Position numbers and translations under genes: made by a program | Shown here: piece by piece, positions 40,656-51,565 of the stretch | Layout of the letters: each line of letters starts with the position of its first letter | Position numbering within the stretch: the first letter of the stretch is position 1 | DNA from: Arhodomonas aquaeolei DSM 8974 | Lineage (GTDB): Bacteria > Pseudomonadota > Gammaproteobacteria > Nitrococcales > Nitrococcaceae | Direction of reading: 5' to 3' | Length of the DNA: 64,000 bases | Assembly (NCBI RefSeq): GCF_000374645.1 | Contig: NZ_KB894800.1 | Location: 416,589-480,588, forward strand | Notes under the pieces: generated by a model | Seen by the model: the letters and a program-made list of their open reading frames with translations, nothing else | What the model was told of the DNA's origin: nothing | The model's database searches: none

Positions 40656-41570
40656 ATGTCACTGACCGACATACTCATCCAGCAGCTGGTCAACGGCCTG
40701 GTGCTGGGGTCGTTCTATGCCCTGGTGGCGCTGGGCTACACCATGATCTTCGGCGTCATCAAACTGCTCAACTTCGCCCACGGCGATATCTACATGGTCG
40801 GCGCGTTCGTCGGCTTCGGCGCGCTCTCCCTCGTCTCGGGCACCATCGGTGCCGGCTGGATGGGGATATTCGTGGCGATGTTCGTCGCCATGATCGCGGT
40901 GGGCTTCCTCGGCGTGGTGATCGAGCAGGTGGCCTACCGCCCGATGCTCTCCGCGCCCAGGCTGTCCATACTGATCACCGCGCTCGCCGTCTCCCTCGTG
41001 CTGCAGAACGCCGCGCTCGCGCTCACCGACGGCCAGGTCACCGCCTTCCGCACGGACCTCGGCTTCGGCGGCGTCTCGCTCGGGGCGGTATTCGTCAACT
41101 ACACCCAGATCGTGCTCGTGGCCTCCGCGATCGTGCTCATGATCGGCCTGGAGCTGTTCGTCTCGCGCACGATGTACGGCAAGGCCATGCGCGCCGTCTC
41201 CCTGGACAAGGACATGTGCCGGCTGATGGGCATCAACGTCCAGCGCGTCATCGCCGTGACCTTCTTCGCCGGCTCGGCACTGGCGGCAGCGGCCGGCGTG
41301 ATGGCCGGCGTGCAGTACGGCCGCATCTGGTACTTCATGGGCTTTCTCATCGGCCTGAAGGCCTTCACCGCCGCGGTCATCGGCGGCATCGGCAGCATCA
41401 CCGGCGCCATGCTCGGCGGCCTCATACTCGGCCTGCTCGAGGCGTTCGCCACCCAGATCCCGCATATCGGCGGTGAATGGAAGGACGTGTTCACCTTCGG
41501 CGTGCTCATCCTGGTGCTGGTGTTCAAACCCACGGGGCTTCTCGGCAAGTCCGAAGTGGAGCGGATGTAA
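40656..41570 (+). CDS. livH: Branched-chain-type ABC permease, LivH
   Basis: 304 aa from ATG 40656. About eight hydrophobic helices; family motif VNGLVLGSFYALVALGYTMIFGVIKLLNFAHGD at the start and GVNVQ-like coupling region INVQRVIAVTFF later. It forms the membrane channel with LivM. Its substrate follows the operon context (hydroxyproline). The stop is followed 2 bp later by livM. Confidence 0.93.
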   Translation: MSLTDILIQQLVNGLVLGSFYALVALGYTMIFGVIKLLNFAHGDIYMVGAFVGFGALSLVSGTIGAGWMGIFVAMFVAMIAVGFLGVVIEQVAYRPMLSAPRLSILITALAVSLVLQNAALALTDGQVTAFRTDLGFGGVSLGAVFVNYTQIVLVASAIVLMIGLELFVSRTMYGKAMRAVSLDKDMCRLMGINVQRVIAVTFFAGSALAAAAGVMAGVQYGRIWYFMGFLIGLKAFTAAVIGGIGSITGAMLGGLILGLLEAFATQIPHIGGEWKDVFTFGVLILVLVFKPTGLLGKSEVERM

Positions 41571-41572
41571 TC

Positions 41573-42553
41573 ATGGCGACGAACAAGGTCACGACCCGGC
41601 CGGCACCGGGCGCCATCGAGCGCCTGTACGCGGCCTTCGACGACCCGCGGCGGCGCTGGGCGCTGTACGCGGTGATCATCGCGCTGCTGCTGCTCGCCCC
41701 GCCCGTCGTGGGCCGCTACGGCACGGTGATCCTCACCAACGCCCTCCTCTACGTCATCCTCGCGCTGGGGCTGAACGTGGTCGTGGGCTTCGCGGGACTG
41801 CTCGACCTCGGCTACGCCGCGTTCTTCGCGGTGGGGGCCTACACCACGGGCATACTCACCCAGCAGTTCGGCTTCAACTTCTGGCTGACGATCCCCTTCG
41901 CCCTGTGCGCGGCGGCGATCGCGGGGGTGATCATCGGCGGACCGACGCTGCGGCTGCGCAGCGACTATCTCGCCATCGTCACCCTGGGCTTCGGGGAGAT
42001 CGTGCGCATCGGCGCGCGCAACCTGGAGATCACCGGCCAGGCCAGCGGCCTGACGGGCATCCCCTCGCCGAGCGTGTTCGGCTATACCCTGACCGGCCCG
42101 ACCACCTACTACTACATCTTCGCGGCCCTCGCGGTGCTCGCGGTCATCGCCGCACAGCGGCTGCTGCACTCGCGCCTGGGCCGGGCCTGGCTGTACGTGC
42201 GCCACGACGAGGACGCCGCCGAGGCCATGGGCATCAATCGCGTGCGCGTCAAGCTCGCCGCCTACATCACCGGGGCGGTCTTCGGCGCCATAGGCGGGGT
42301 GTTCTTCGCGGCCAACCTCGGGGCGATCTCGCCGCAGAGCTTCAGCTTTCAGCAGTCCGTGCTGGTGCTCATGGCGGTGATCCTCGGCGGCATGGGCAAG
42401 ATCCCCGGGGTCATCCTGGGCGCGTTCATCGTCATCCTCGGCCCCGAGCTGCTGCGCGACATCGGTTCGCTGCGGCTGCTGGTCTTCGCCGTGATCCTTC
42501 TGCTCATCATGCTCTTCCGGCCCAGCGGTATCTGGCCGGGACGGCGTTCGTAG
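41573..42553 (+). CDS. livM: Branched-chain-type ABC permease, LivM
   Basis: 326 aa from ATG 41573. A ~25-residue cytoplasmic start precedes about nine membrane helices. Typical motifs: ILALGLNVVVGFAGLLDLGYAAFFAVGAYT, LAIVTLGFGEIVRI and the coupling helix DEDAAEAMGINRVRVKL. Partner of LivH in the channel. Confidence 0.93.
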   Translation: MATNKVTTRPAPGAIERLYAAFDDPRRRWALYAVIIALLLLAPPVVGRYGTVILTNALLYVILALGLNVVVGFAGLLDLGYAAFFAVGAYTTGILTQQFGFNFWLTIPFALCAAAIAGVIIGGPTLRLRSDYLAIVTLGFGEIVRIGARNLEITGQASGLTGIPSPSVFGYTLTGPTTYYYIFAALAVLAVIAAQRLLHSRLGRAWLYVRHDEDAAEAMGINRVRVKLAAYITGAVFGAIGGVFFAANLGAISPQSFSFQQSVLVLMAVILGGMGKIPGVILGAFIVILGPELLRDIGSLRLLVFAVILLLIMLFRPSGIWPGRRS

Positions 42554-42563
42554 GGAGACCACC

Positions 42564-43343
42564 ATGCTCTTGCAGCTCGACGACGTGGTCCTGCGCTTCG
42601 CAGGCAACACCGTGCTCGAGAACATCCGCTTCGGTGTCGAGGAGAACAGCGTGGCGAGCCTCATCGGCCCGAACGGGGCGGGCAAGACGTCACTGTTCAA
42701 CTGCATCACCGGCTTCTACCGCCCCCAGCAGGGCTCGATCACCTTCGGCGGCGAGGAACTGCTCAAGCGCAAACCCCATGCCGTGACCAGGCTCGGGATC
42801 GCGCGCACGTTCCAGAACGTGCGCCTGTTCCGCGAGATGTCCGTGCTCGACAACGTGATGGCCGGCCAGCACTGCCGCAGCCGCGCCGGGGCGTTCTCCG
42901 CGATCCTCGGCCTGCCCTCCCAGCGCGCGGAGGAACGCCGGGTGCGCGAGATCTGCGAGGAGTGCCTCGAGTTCGTCGGCATCGCCGACGAGGCCGACCG
43001 CATCGCCACCAACCTCGCCTACGGCCACCAGCGCCTGGTCGAGATCGCCCGCGCCCTGGCCACACAGCCCCGGCTGTTGCTGCTCGACGAGCCCGCCGCC
43101 GGGCTGAACAGCAGCGAGAAGACCGAGCTCGTGCGGCTGATCCGCCGCATCCGCGACGAGCGCGGGGTGGCGGTGCTGCTCATCGAGCACGACATGGGCC
43201 TGGTCATGGAGGTCTCCGAGCACATCAGCGTGCTCGACCACGGGCGCATCATCGCCGAGGGCAACGCCGAGACCATCCAGAACGACCCGGCGGTGATCGA
43301 GGCCTATCTGGGCCAGGACGAAGACGAACTGGAGCTGACATGA
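42564..43343 (+). CDS. livG: Branched-chain-type ABC ATPase, LivG
   Basis: 259 aa. Walker A GPNGAGKTSLFN near 36-47, Q-loop, signature-like LAYGHQRLVEIARAL near 150-165, Walker B LLLLDEPAAGLN and H-loop in LIEHDMGLVMEV. The LivG subgroup is shown by the long insertion and GHQR form of the signature. It powers the transporter together with LivF, whose start it overlaps (ATGA). Confidence 0.95.
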   Translation: MLLQLDDVVLRFAGNTVLENIRFGVEENSVASLIGPNGAGKTSLFNCITGFYRPQQGSITFGGEELLKRKPHAVTRLGIARTFQNVRLFREMSVLDNVMAGQHCRSRAGAFSAILGLPSQRAEERRVREICEECLEFVGIADEADRIATNLAYGHQRLVEIARALATQPRLLLLDEPAAGLNSSEKTELVRLIRRIRDERGVAVLLIEHDMGLVMEVSEHISVLDHGRIIAEGNAETIQNDPAVIEAYLGQDEDELELT

Positions 43344-44062
43344 GCGAGACCGTACTCAGCGTCCGCGATATCGAGTCCTTCTACGGCAAGATCCAGGCCC
43401 TGCACGGCGTCACCCTGGAGGTCCGCAAGGGCCAGATCGTCGCCCTGCTCGGCAGCAACGGCGCGGGCAAGACCACGACGCTCAAGACCATCTCCGGGCT
43501 GGTGCGCGCCGCGGCCGGCGAGGTCCAGCTCCAGGGCAAGCCCATCACCTCCCTGGCCGCACACACCATCGCCCGGCTGGGCGTGGTCCACGTGCCGGAG
43601 GGCCGGCACGTGCTCAAGGGCCTGTCGGTGAAGGAGAACCTGGAGCTCGGCGCATTCACGGTACGTGACGCCCACGTGCGCGCCGAGCGCATGGCCCACG
43701 TCTTCGAGCTGTTCCCGCGGATGGCCGAGCGCCGCCACCAGGACGCCTCGCTGCTCTCCGGCGGCGAGCAGCAGATGCTCGCCATCGGCCGCGCGCTCAT
43801 GCACGGCCCCGAGGTGCTGCTCCTCGACGAGCCCTCCATGGGACTGGCGCCGAAGCTGGTGACCGATACCATGCGCATCGTCAAACGTCTCAACGAGACC
43901 GGTGTGACCATCCTGCTCGTGGAGCAGAACGCCCGGCTCGCGCTGCGGCTCGCCCACTACGGCTACGTGCTGGAGAACGGGCAGGTACGCATGCAGGGCA
44001 GCGGCGAGGAGCTGCGCGCCGACGAGCGCATCATCCAGGCCTACCTCGGCGGGGCCGAATGA
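43340..44062 (+). CDS. livF: Branched-chain-type ABC ATPase, LivF
   Basis: 240 aa from ATG 43340. Walker A GSNGAGKTTTLKTISG, FYGKIQALHGV start, VPEGRHVLKGLSVKENLELG (LivF-type), signature LLSGGEQQMLAIGRAL, Walker B LLLDEPSMGLAP and VEQNARLALR. Overlaps both neighbours by 4 bp, so the transporter and dehydrogenase genes are translationally coupled. Confidence 0.95.
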   Translation: MSETVLSVRDIESFYGKIQALHGVTLEVRKGQIVALLGSNGAGKTTTLKTISGLVRAAAGEVQLQGKPITSLAAHTIARLGVVHVPEGRHVLKGLSVKENLELGAFTVRDAHVRAERMAHVFELFPRMAERRHQDASLLSGGEQQMLAIGRALMHGPEVLLLDEPSMGLAPKLVTDTMRIVKRLNETGVTILLVEQNARLALRLAHYGYVLENGQVRMQGSGEELRADERIIQAYLGGAE

Positions 44063-45339
44063 GCGCGACCCGCCACATCGCCATCGTCGGCACCGGCCCG
44101 GCCGGCGGGAGCGCCGCTGCGCGGCTGCTCGACGCCGGCTGGACGGTGACCGCGTTCGACGAGCAGCCGCGCAGCGGCGGGAACATCACCCGCGTGCGCC
44201 GTGACGCGCCGGCGACGGCGCTCGAGCAGCGCCTCGGCGACGCGCTGATCTGCGGTGCCGCCGTCCTCGGCGTGACCGGCGACGGCCGGGTGACCTGGCG
44301 CGAGGGCGCCACCGGCGCGGTACGGGAGGCCCGGTTCGACGCCGTGGTGCTCGCCTGCGGGGCCTACGACCTGCACGCCCCAGTCCCGGGCACGCCGGCA
44401 CCGGGGGTGACCAGCGCCGGCGCGCTCCAGGCCCTGCTCAAGGGCCACGGCGCGGTGCCCACCGGCGACGTCGTCGTCGCCGGTGCCGGGCCGTTCCTGT
44501 ACGTCGCCGCCGCCGGCCTGTGCCGCGCCGGCGCGCGGGTCTCCGCGGTGATCGACCGTCTTGGCCTTTGGGACTACGCCCGGCTCGCCCCCGCGGGCGC
44601 GGCGATCCCGGGCAACGCGGTGGAGTTCGCCCGCGACCGCACCACCCTCGCCCGGCACGGCGTCACCGTGCTGCGCGGGCGGGGAGCGGCGGCGGTGGAG
44701 AACGGACGCCTGCGCCTGGACGATGGCCGGCGCCTCGCCTTCGACCGCCTCGGGCTGACTGACGCCTTCATCGCCCAGAGCCAGCTCCCGCGCACCGCGG
44801 GCTGCCGCCTGCGCTGGCACGCCCCGGGCGGTTACTTCGTCGCCGAGACGGACGAGTGGGGGCGCAGCTCCGTGGCCAACGTGCTCGTCTGCGGCGAAGG
44901 CCAGGGCGTACGCGGCTGGCGCCACGCCCGGGTCTCCGGCGAGCTCGCCGCGCTGGCGCTGCTCGGCGACGCCGGCAAACGCATCGATACCGGCCGGGCA
45001 CGCCGGCTGCTCCGGTGGCGGGCGCTGTACGCGCGTTTCGGCGAGGCCCTGGAGACACGGATGCGCGCCCGGGAACCGGTGCCGCCGGCGGCGGCGACGG
45101 TGTGCGCCTGCGAGTCGGTGCCCCTGGCCCGCGTCGACGAGGCCGTGTCCCTCGGTCTGACGGACCTCTCCTCCATCAAGGTGGTGACCCGCTGCGGCAT
45201 GGGCCCCTGCCAGGGCCGCTACTGCGAGCCCCAGGTCGGCCGGGCCATCGAGCAGGCCGGGGCGGTACCGCGCAGCGCGCTCAACCAGCGCACCCTAACG
45301 CGGCCGGTCGGGGCCGGGGAGTTCGCCCGTGGCGGTTGA
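44059..45339 (+). CDS. D-hydroxyproline dehydrogenase, HcnB-like FAD/[2Fe-2S] subunit
   Basis: 426 aa. The FAD-binding start IAIVGTGPAGGSAAARLLDAGW and a second dinucleotide site VVVAGAGPFLYVAAAGLC are clear. The C-terminal 70 residues are a BFD-like Fe-S domain with four cysteines (VCACESVP and RCGMGPCQGRYCEP). This layout is that of the HcnB/NoxA-like alpha subunit in three-part amino-acid dehydrogenases. With the next two genes it oxidises cis-4-hydroxy-D-proline to the pyrroline and passes electrons to the respiratory chain. The stop overlaps the next gene by 11 bp. Confidence 0.88.
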   Translation: MSATRHIAIVGTGPAGGSAAARLLDAGWTVTAFDEQPRSGGNITRVRRDAPATALEQRLGDALICGAAVLGVTGDGRVTWREGATGAVREARFDAVVLACGAYDLHAPVPGTPAPGVTSAGALQALLKGHGAVPTGDVVVAGAGPFLYVAAAGLCRAGARVSAVIDRLGLWDYARLAPAGAAIPGNAVEFARDRTTLARHGVTVLRGRGAAAVENGRLRLDDGRRLAFDRLGLTDAFIAQSQLPRTAGCRLRWHAPGGYFVAETDEWGRSSVANVLVCGEGQGVRGWRHARVSGELAALALLGDAGKRIDTGRARRLLRWRALYARFGEALETRMRAREPVPPAAATVCACESVPLARVDEAVSLGLTDLSSIKVVTRCGMGPCQGRYCEPQVGRAIEQAGAVPRSALNQRTLTRPVGAGEFARGG

Positions 45340-46471
45340 TTGCATCGTTATCGGCACTGGGATCATCGGCAGCTTCACCGCGCTGGCGCTGCACGAGCGC
45401 GGTCTGTCCGTCGCCGTGGCGGACCGGGGCGGGCTCGCCCCCGGGACCTCGCGCAGCAGCGACGGCAACCTGCTGTCCTCGGACAAGTCCGGCGGCGTGA
45501 TGCTCACCCTCTCCGAGCGCAGCCTCGTGCTGTGGTCGGACTTCGCCGCGCGCCACGGCAACCACTGCGAGTACGACCCCAAGGGCTCTACCGTGGTCGC
45601 CCGCGGCGCGGACCAGGCCGAGGCGCTCGCGGAGCACGTGGCCGGCCACCAGACGGCAGGGGTGACCTGCGAGTTCGTCGATGCCGGCTGGGAGCGCTAC
45701 GAGCCGCACCTGGGACCGGACACCAGCGCCATCGGCCACTGGCCGCGGGATGCGCAGGTCCAGCCCATGCTCGCCTGCTACCAGATCGCGCGCAGCCTCA
45801 GCGAGGCGAACGTGCCCTACCGCTTCTACGACGAGATCACCGCGCTGGAACCCGGCGCCGACGCCGTGACCGTCCGCTTCGCCAACGGCGACACCTGGAG
45901 CGCGGGGCACGTGGTCCTCGCCACCGGCGTGTGGAGCAACGAGCTCCTCGAGCCCCTGGGGCTGTCGGTCCCGGTGCGCCCGCGCAAGGGCCATATCTGC
46001 GTGCTCGAGCGCGGTGACGTCGAGGTCAACTCCAAGATCGCGGATTTCGGCTACAACGCCACCGCCGAGGACACCAGCGGCGACGACGCCGCGGTGCAGA
46101 CGGCGGCAATCATCGAGTCCACGCGCAGCGGCACCATCCTCTGCGGCAGCTCCCGGGAGTTCGCCGGCTTCGACCGCAGCGTCAGCACCGACACCCTGCG
46201 GCGGGTGATGGCGGACTGCATCGGCATCGTGCCGGACCTCGCCCGCCTCCGGGTGCTCCGCGCCTATGCCGGGCTGCGACCGTTCTCGCCCGACGGGCTG
46301 CCGATCATCGGCCCGGTGGACCCGGACGGCCGGATCGTGGTGGCCACCGGCCACGAGGGTGCGGGCCACGGCCTCGCGCCGGTCACCGGCGAGCTGGTGG
46401 CGGACCTCATCGCCGCCGGCGTCACCCACCCCTACGACGGGGCACTGCACCCGGAGCGTTTCACGGTATGA
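45329..46471 (+). CDS. D-hydroxyproline dehydrogenase, DAO-family catalytic subunit
   Basis: 380 aa from a GTG at 45329. N-terminal FAD site VDCIVIGTGIIGSFTALAL, the VVLATGVWSNELLEPLG segment and the C-terminal DGLPIIGPV followed by ATGHEGAGHGLAPVTGELVADLI are typical of the D-amino-acid oxidase/DadA/HcnC fold. It carries the substrate site of the heteromeric dehydrogenase. Like the partners, it is cytoplasmic and membrane-associated at most through the complex. Context excludes a role in cyanide synthesis. Confidence 0.9.
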   Translation: MAVDCIVIGTGIIGSFTALALHERGLSVAVADRGGLAPGTSRSSDGNLLSSDKSGGVMLTLSERSLVLWSDFAARHGNHCEYDPKGSTVVARGADQAEALAEHVAGHQTAGVTCEFVDAGWERYEPHLGPDTSAIGHWPRDAQVQPMLACYQIARSLSEANVPYRFYDEITALEPGADAVTVRFANGDTWSAGHVVLATGVWSNELLEPLGLSVPVRPRKGHICVLERGDVEVNSKIADFGYNATAEDTSGDDAAVQTAAIIESTRSGTILCGSSREFAGFDRSVSTDTLRRVMADCIGIVPDLARLRVLRAYAGLRPFSPDGLPIIGPVDPDGRIVVATGHEGAGHGLAPVTGELVADLIAAGVTHPYDGALHPERFTV

Positions 46472-46734
46472 GCGAGCGAGGGTTCCGGTTCATCGACACC
46501 CCGGAGACGGCGATCGAGGTCACGGTCGACGGCGCCCTCAGGCACCTGCCCGCGGGGCGCAGCCTGCTGGCCGGTCTGCTCGCCACGGCGGACGGGGCCC
46601 CGGACTTCTTCTGCGCGATCGGCCAGTGCCAGCGCTGCCGGGTACGGGTAAACGGCACCAGCGAGGTCGCCTGTCTGTATACGCCGCGAGACGGGGATAC
46701 GGTAGAGACGCCGGAGACCGGCGGGCGGGCATAG
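46468..46734 (+). CDS. D-hydroxyproline dehydrogenase, small [2Fe-2S] subunit (HcnA-like)
   Basis: 88 aa. A plant-type ferredoxin core with Cys spaced C-x4-C-x2-C (FCAIGQCQRCRV) and a fourth Cys in EVACLYTP. It starts inside the previous stop (ATGA). The gamma subunit relays electrons between flavin subunits. Last gene of the operon; a hairpin follows. Confidence 0.9.
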   Translation: MSERGFRFIDTPETAIEVTVDGALRHLPAGRSLLAGLLATADGAPDFFCAIGQCQRCRVRVNGTSEVACLYTPRDGDTVETPETGGRA

Positions 46735-46759
46735 GCCGGGCACGGGGCCGGAACGCCGC

Positions 46760-46785
46760 GCGGCGGCCTCCGGGAAGGCCGCCGC
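46760..46785. terminator. Bidirectional hairpin between the dehydrogenase operon and rpoD
   Basis: GCGGCGGCC (46760-46768), loop TCCGGGAA, GGCCGCCGC (46777-46785), between convergent genes whose stops lie 25 and 13 bp away. Confidence 0.55.
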
Positions 46786-46797
46786 GGGAGTGGGGCG

Positions 46798-48621
<1,824 letters not shown>

Positions 48622-48686
48622 ATTTCGTAAATTGATGTCAGCTTGATGAATATGGGGTAGCGGCTGCGAGCGCGACTGAACCGGGC

Positions 48687-48714
48687 ATTATAGCCCGAAT
48701 TGCCGGGATAACAA
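48687..48714 (-). promoter_or_regulatory. Internal sigma-70 promoter for rpoD
   Basis: Minus strand: TTGTTA (48714-48709), 16-bp spacer, TATAAT (48692-48687), a perfect -10 box. Transcription would start near 48680, about 58 bases before the rpoD ATG, allowing rpoD expression apart from dnaG. Confidence 0.75.
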
Positions 48715-48736
48715 CTGTCTGCCGCCTCCGCTGCTG

Positions 48737-50476
48737 TCAGCCGCGTTTGAGCGCGACCCACTCGTTCCATTCGTCCCGGGTCAGATCGCCGCTCTGCAAC
48801 CTCTCGTTCAAGTATTGCAGGCGCTTGTCGTTCCTCAATGCCCGGATCCGGCCGAGCGCATCGGCGAACTCCTGCGCCAGGCCGTCCTCCGGGACCAGGT
48901 GATCCCACGTCGCCAGCCGCCAGAGCGCCGCCTCGTGCTCCGAGTCGCGGAAACGCTCCAGCAGCGCGCCTGTGGTGATGTGCGGTTCATCCCGCGTGAT
49001 TTCAAGCAGCTGTGCGAGCAGCGGCGCCCCCGGGAGGTCGCTGTCGGCGAGCGCCGCATCCGTCTCGCTCACGCCGGCCCCGAGCGCCGGACGCTGGAGC
49101 AGCAGCGCCACCGCCAGACGCACCGGCGTGCGCCGCACCGCCGGCTCCTCCGGCGTGCTCCGCGCCGGGCGCGACGGTGTCCGTGACGGCGCCGACTCCC
49201 GGCCCTCGATCACCGCCTCCAGGTAATCGTGCTCCAGCCGCGCCAGGCCGGCGAGCCGATCGACGATCATGCGCCGGTAGACATCCGGCGGCAGGCGCCG
49301 TATCAACGGAATGGCCCGCTCCACCAGCCTCGCCCGGCCGTCCATGCTGGCGAGGTCGACCTCGGCGGTGAGCCGCTCGAACAGCCAGTCCGACAGCGGC
49401 GCCGCATCGGCGAGCAGCCGCTCGAAGCCCTCCGGGCCGTCGCGGCGCACGAGGCTGTCCGGGTCCTCGCCCTCGGGCAGGAACAGGAACCGCACCTGGC
49501 GACCCTCGCGCAGCGCCGGCAGGCTCGACTCCAGCGCCCGCCAGGCCGCCTGACGCCCGGCCTCGTCGCCGTCGAAGCAGAACACCAGGTCGCCGGTGAC
49601 CCGGAACAGCCGCTCCACCTGGCGGGTGCCGGTGGACGTGCCCAGGGTGGCCACCGCGCGGGTGATGCCGAACTGGGCCAGCGCGACCACGTCCATGTAG
49701 CCCTCCACCACCACGATGTCCGGCGGGTGGCGGTCCGCCTCCAGCGCCTCGTAGAGCCCGTACAGGCCCTGCCCCTTGTGGAAGACCGGGGTCTCCGGGG
49801 AATTGAGGTACTTGGGCTCGCCGTCGCCGAGTACCCGCCCGCCGAAGCCGATGATGCGGCCGCGGCGGTCGCGGATGGGGAACATGATGCGGTCGCGGAA
49901 GCGGTCGTACCCCCGGCCGCCCTCGCGCTCGACCAGCAGCCCGGCCCGGGCAAGGTTGTCCCGCTCGCCGAGCTCGCGCAGGAGGTTGTCCCAGCCCGGC
50001 GGTGCGAAGCCCAGCGCGTAGCGCGCCGCGATCTCGCCGCTCAGACCGCGGCGGCGGAGGTAGTCGACGGCGCGGTCGCGATCGGGATGACGGCGCAGCC
50101 ACCGCCGGTAGCACTCGCCGGCCCGCTCAAGCACGCGGTAGAGCGGCTCGTGGCTCTCCACGGGACCCTCGCGGGCCGACTCCGGCAGCTCCATGCCCGC
50201 CATCTGGGCCAGCGAGGCCACGGCCTCGCGGAAGTCCATCCGGTCGTACTCCATGAGGAAGCGGATGGCGGTGCCGTGCGCACCACAGCCAAAGCAGTGG
50301 TAGAACTGCTTGCTCTGGCTGACGGTGAAGGACGGGGTCTTCTCGCTGTGGAACGGGCAGAGGGCGTGGTGATTCGCGCCGGCACGCTTCAACTGGACGC
50401 GCTCGCCCACCACGTCGACGATGTCGACGCGCGCGAGCAACTCGTCAATGAACTGGTCGGGTATGCGACCGGCCAT
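48737..50476 (-). CDS. dnaG: DNA primase DnaG
   Basis: 579 aa. Zinc site C-x2-H...C-x2-C (ALCPFHSEKTPSF and FYHCFGCGAHG, ~39-66), the catalytic core with a FPIRDRRGRIIGFGGRVL segment, TOPRIM motifs VVVEGYMDVVAL and FCFDGDEAG, and a helical C-terminal DnaB-binding domain. Synthesises RNA primers at the replication fork. A 252-bp gap without a gene separates its start from yqeY; it holds a 12-bp palindrome CATCGGCCGATG (50514-50525). Confidence 0.98.
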   Translation of the reverse strand: MAGRIPDQFIDELLARVDIVDVVGERVQLKRAGANHHALCPFHSEKTPSFTVSQSKQFYHCFGCGAHGTAIRFLMEYDRMDFREAVASLAQMAGMELPESAREGPVESHEPLYRVLERAGECYRRWLRRHPDRDRAVDYLRRRGLSGEIAARYALGFAPPGWDNLLRELGERDNLARAGLLVEREGGRGYDRFRDRIMFPIRDRRGRIIGFGGRVLGDGEPKYLNSPETPVFHKGQGLYGLYEALEADRHPPDIVVVEGYMDVVALAQFGITRAVATLGTSTGTRQVERLFRVTGDLVFCFDGDEAGRQAAWRALESSLPALREGRQVRFLFLPEGEDPDSLVRRDGPEGFERLLADAAPLSDWLFERLTAEVDLASMDGRARLVERAIPLIRRLPPDVYRRMIVDRLAGLARLEHDYLEAVIEGRESAPSRTPSRPARSTPEEPAVRRTPVRLAVALLLQRPALGAGVSETDAALADSDLPGAPLLAQLLEITRDEPHITTGALLERFRDSEHEAALWRLATWDHLVPEDGLAQEFADALGRIRALRNDKRLQYLNERLQSGDLTRDEWNEWVALKRG

Positions 50477-50728
50477 CGCGCCCTCCGCGCCGCCCGATGC
50501 GGCGTTCGGCGATCATCGGCCGATGCCCGCCGCGGAAACGGCCAGGGCCGGTGGTCGATTCACGCCCGCACCGTCCCGCCGGCCATTCTCCCGAACCCGC
50601 GGGGCGGGCGCACCGCGTGGACCCGCCACGCCGGCGTACGGAAGAATGGAAGCGGAACGAACCCTGGGACTCGCGCCCCACCCCGGTCCCGGGCAGCGGC
50701 GCGGCGCGCGCGGGAACCGGTGATGGCC

Positions 50729-51178
50729 CTAACCGGAAAGGCGTGCCTTCACCCGGGCACTGACCGCGCCCATGTCGGCACGGCCCTGAACCCTGGGCTT
50801 GAGCACGCCCATGACCTGCCCCATCGACCGGACGTCCGATGCACCGGTCTCGGCGATGGCGGCATCCACCATCCCGTCGAGCTCCGCGTCCGACAGCGGC
50901 TGGGGCAGGAACTCGGCAATAATCTCGAGCTCGCTGCGTTCCTTCGCGGCCAGGTCGTCGCGGCCAGCCTGCTCGTACTGCTCGAGGGCCTCACGCCGCT
51001 GCTTGACCATCTTCGAGAGCACCTGCAGGACCTCGGCATCCGAGAGCTCGGCCCGGCTGTCGACCTCCTGCTGTTTGATCGCCGCGGTCACCATCCGCAG
51101 TGCCGAGACGCGGGGCTTGTCGCCCGCGCGCATGGCCTGCTTGACGGCATCGGTGATCGCGGTCTTGATGGCGCTCAC
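50729..51178 (-). CDS. yqeY: GatB/YqeY domain protein
   Basis: 149 aa from a GTG at 51178; an in-frame ATG at 51226 would lie inside rpsU. Family motifs: ALRMVTAAIKQQEVDSR, LSKMVKQRREALEQYEQAGR, ERSELEIIAEFLPQPLSDAEL and MGQVMGVLKPRVQGRADM. Homologous to the tail domain of the GatB amidotransferase subunit and thought to act on tRNA; exact role unknown. It sits between rpsU and dnaG, as in many gammaproteobacteria outside the enterics. Confidence 0.95.
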   Translation of the reverse strand: MSAIKTAITDAVKQAMRAGDKPRVSALRMVTAAIKQQEVDSRAELSDAEVLQVLSKMVKQRREALEQYEQAGRDDLAAKERSELEIIAEFLPQPLSDAELDGMVDAAIAETGASDVRSMGQVMGVLKPRVQGRADMGAVSARVKARLSG

Positions 51179-51197
51179 GTAGTGCGTCTCCGCGGAG

Positions 51198-51410
51198 CTA
51201 GTACATCCGCATCCGGCGCTGCTCACGCTGGATCCGCTTCATGTGGCGCTTGACCGCCGCGGCCTGCTTGCGCTTGCGCACCTGCGTCGGCTTCTCGTAG
51301 GACTCGCGCCGGCGGATCTCGGAGAGGACACCGGCCTTCTCGCAGGAGCGCTTGAAACGACGCAGAGCAACCTCGAAGGGCTCGTTCTCGCGAACCTTTA
51401 CGTGCGGCAT
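51198..51410 (-). CDS. rpsU: 30S ribosomal protein S21
   Basis: 70 aa, standard length, with [39 protein letters not shown] and an Arg/Lys-rich tail. Small-subunit protein aiding translation initiation and first gene of the macromolecular synthesis operon (rpsU-yqeY-dnaG-rpoD), divergent from tsaD as in Escherichia coli. Confidence 0.98.
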   Translation of the reverse strand: MPHVKVRENEPFEVALRRFKRSCEKAGVLSEIRRRESYEKPTQVRKRKQAAAVKRHMKRIQREQRRMRMY

Positions 51411-51495
51411 GTACTGATCACCTTCCAGGAATCGGTTTTCACGATAGAATGTATGGCCTCACGCCGGGTATTCGGCGCTCGCCGAGGCGCGTAAG

Positions 51496-51522
51496 TGTAT
51501 ACGCGCCCCCGGGTAAATGCAA
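51496..51522 (-). promoter_or_regulatory. Candidate rpsU operon promoter
   Basis: Minus strand: TTGCAT (51522-51517), 15-bp spacer, TATACA (51501-51496). The -10 box lies inside an inverted repeat GGCGCGT/ACGCGCC (51486-51507), which could bind a regulator shared with the divergent tsaD. Spacer is short, so the assignment is tentative. Confidence 0.4.
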
Positions 51523-51565
51523 AATCCGGCCGTTGCGCCGGGCCATCTGTCGGAACCGCCCCGCC

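Noticed and set aside
44059-46734. Hydrogen cyanide synthase (HcnABC) reading of the three oxidoreductase genes
   Set aside because: The subunit types match, but gene order and context (hydroxyproline epimerase, deaminase, transporter) fit D-hydroxyproline dehydrogenase.
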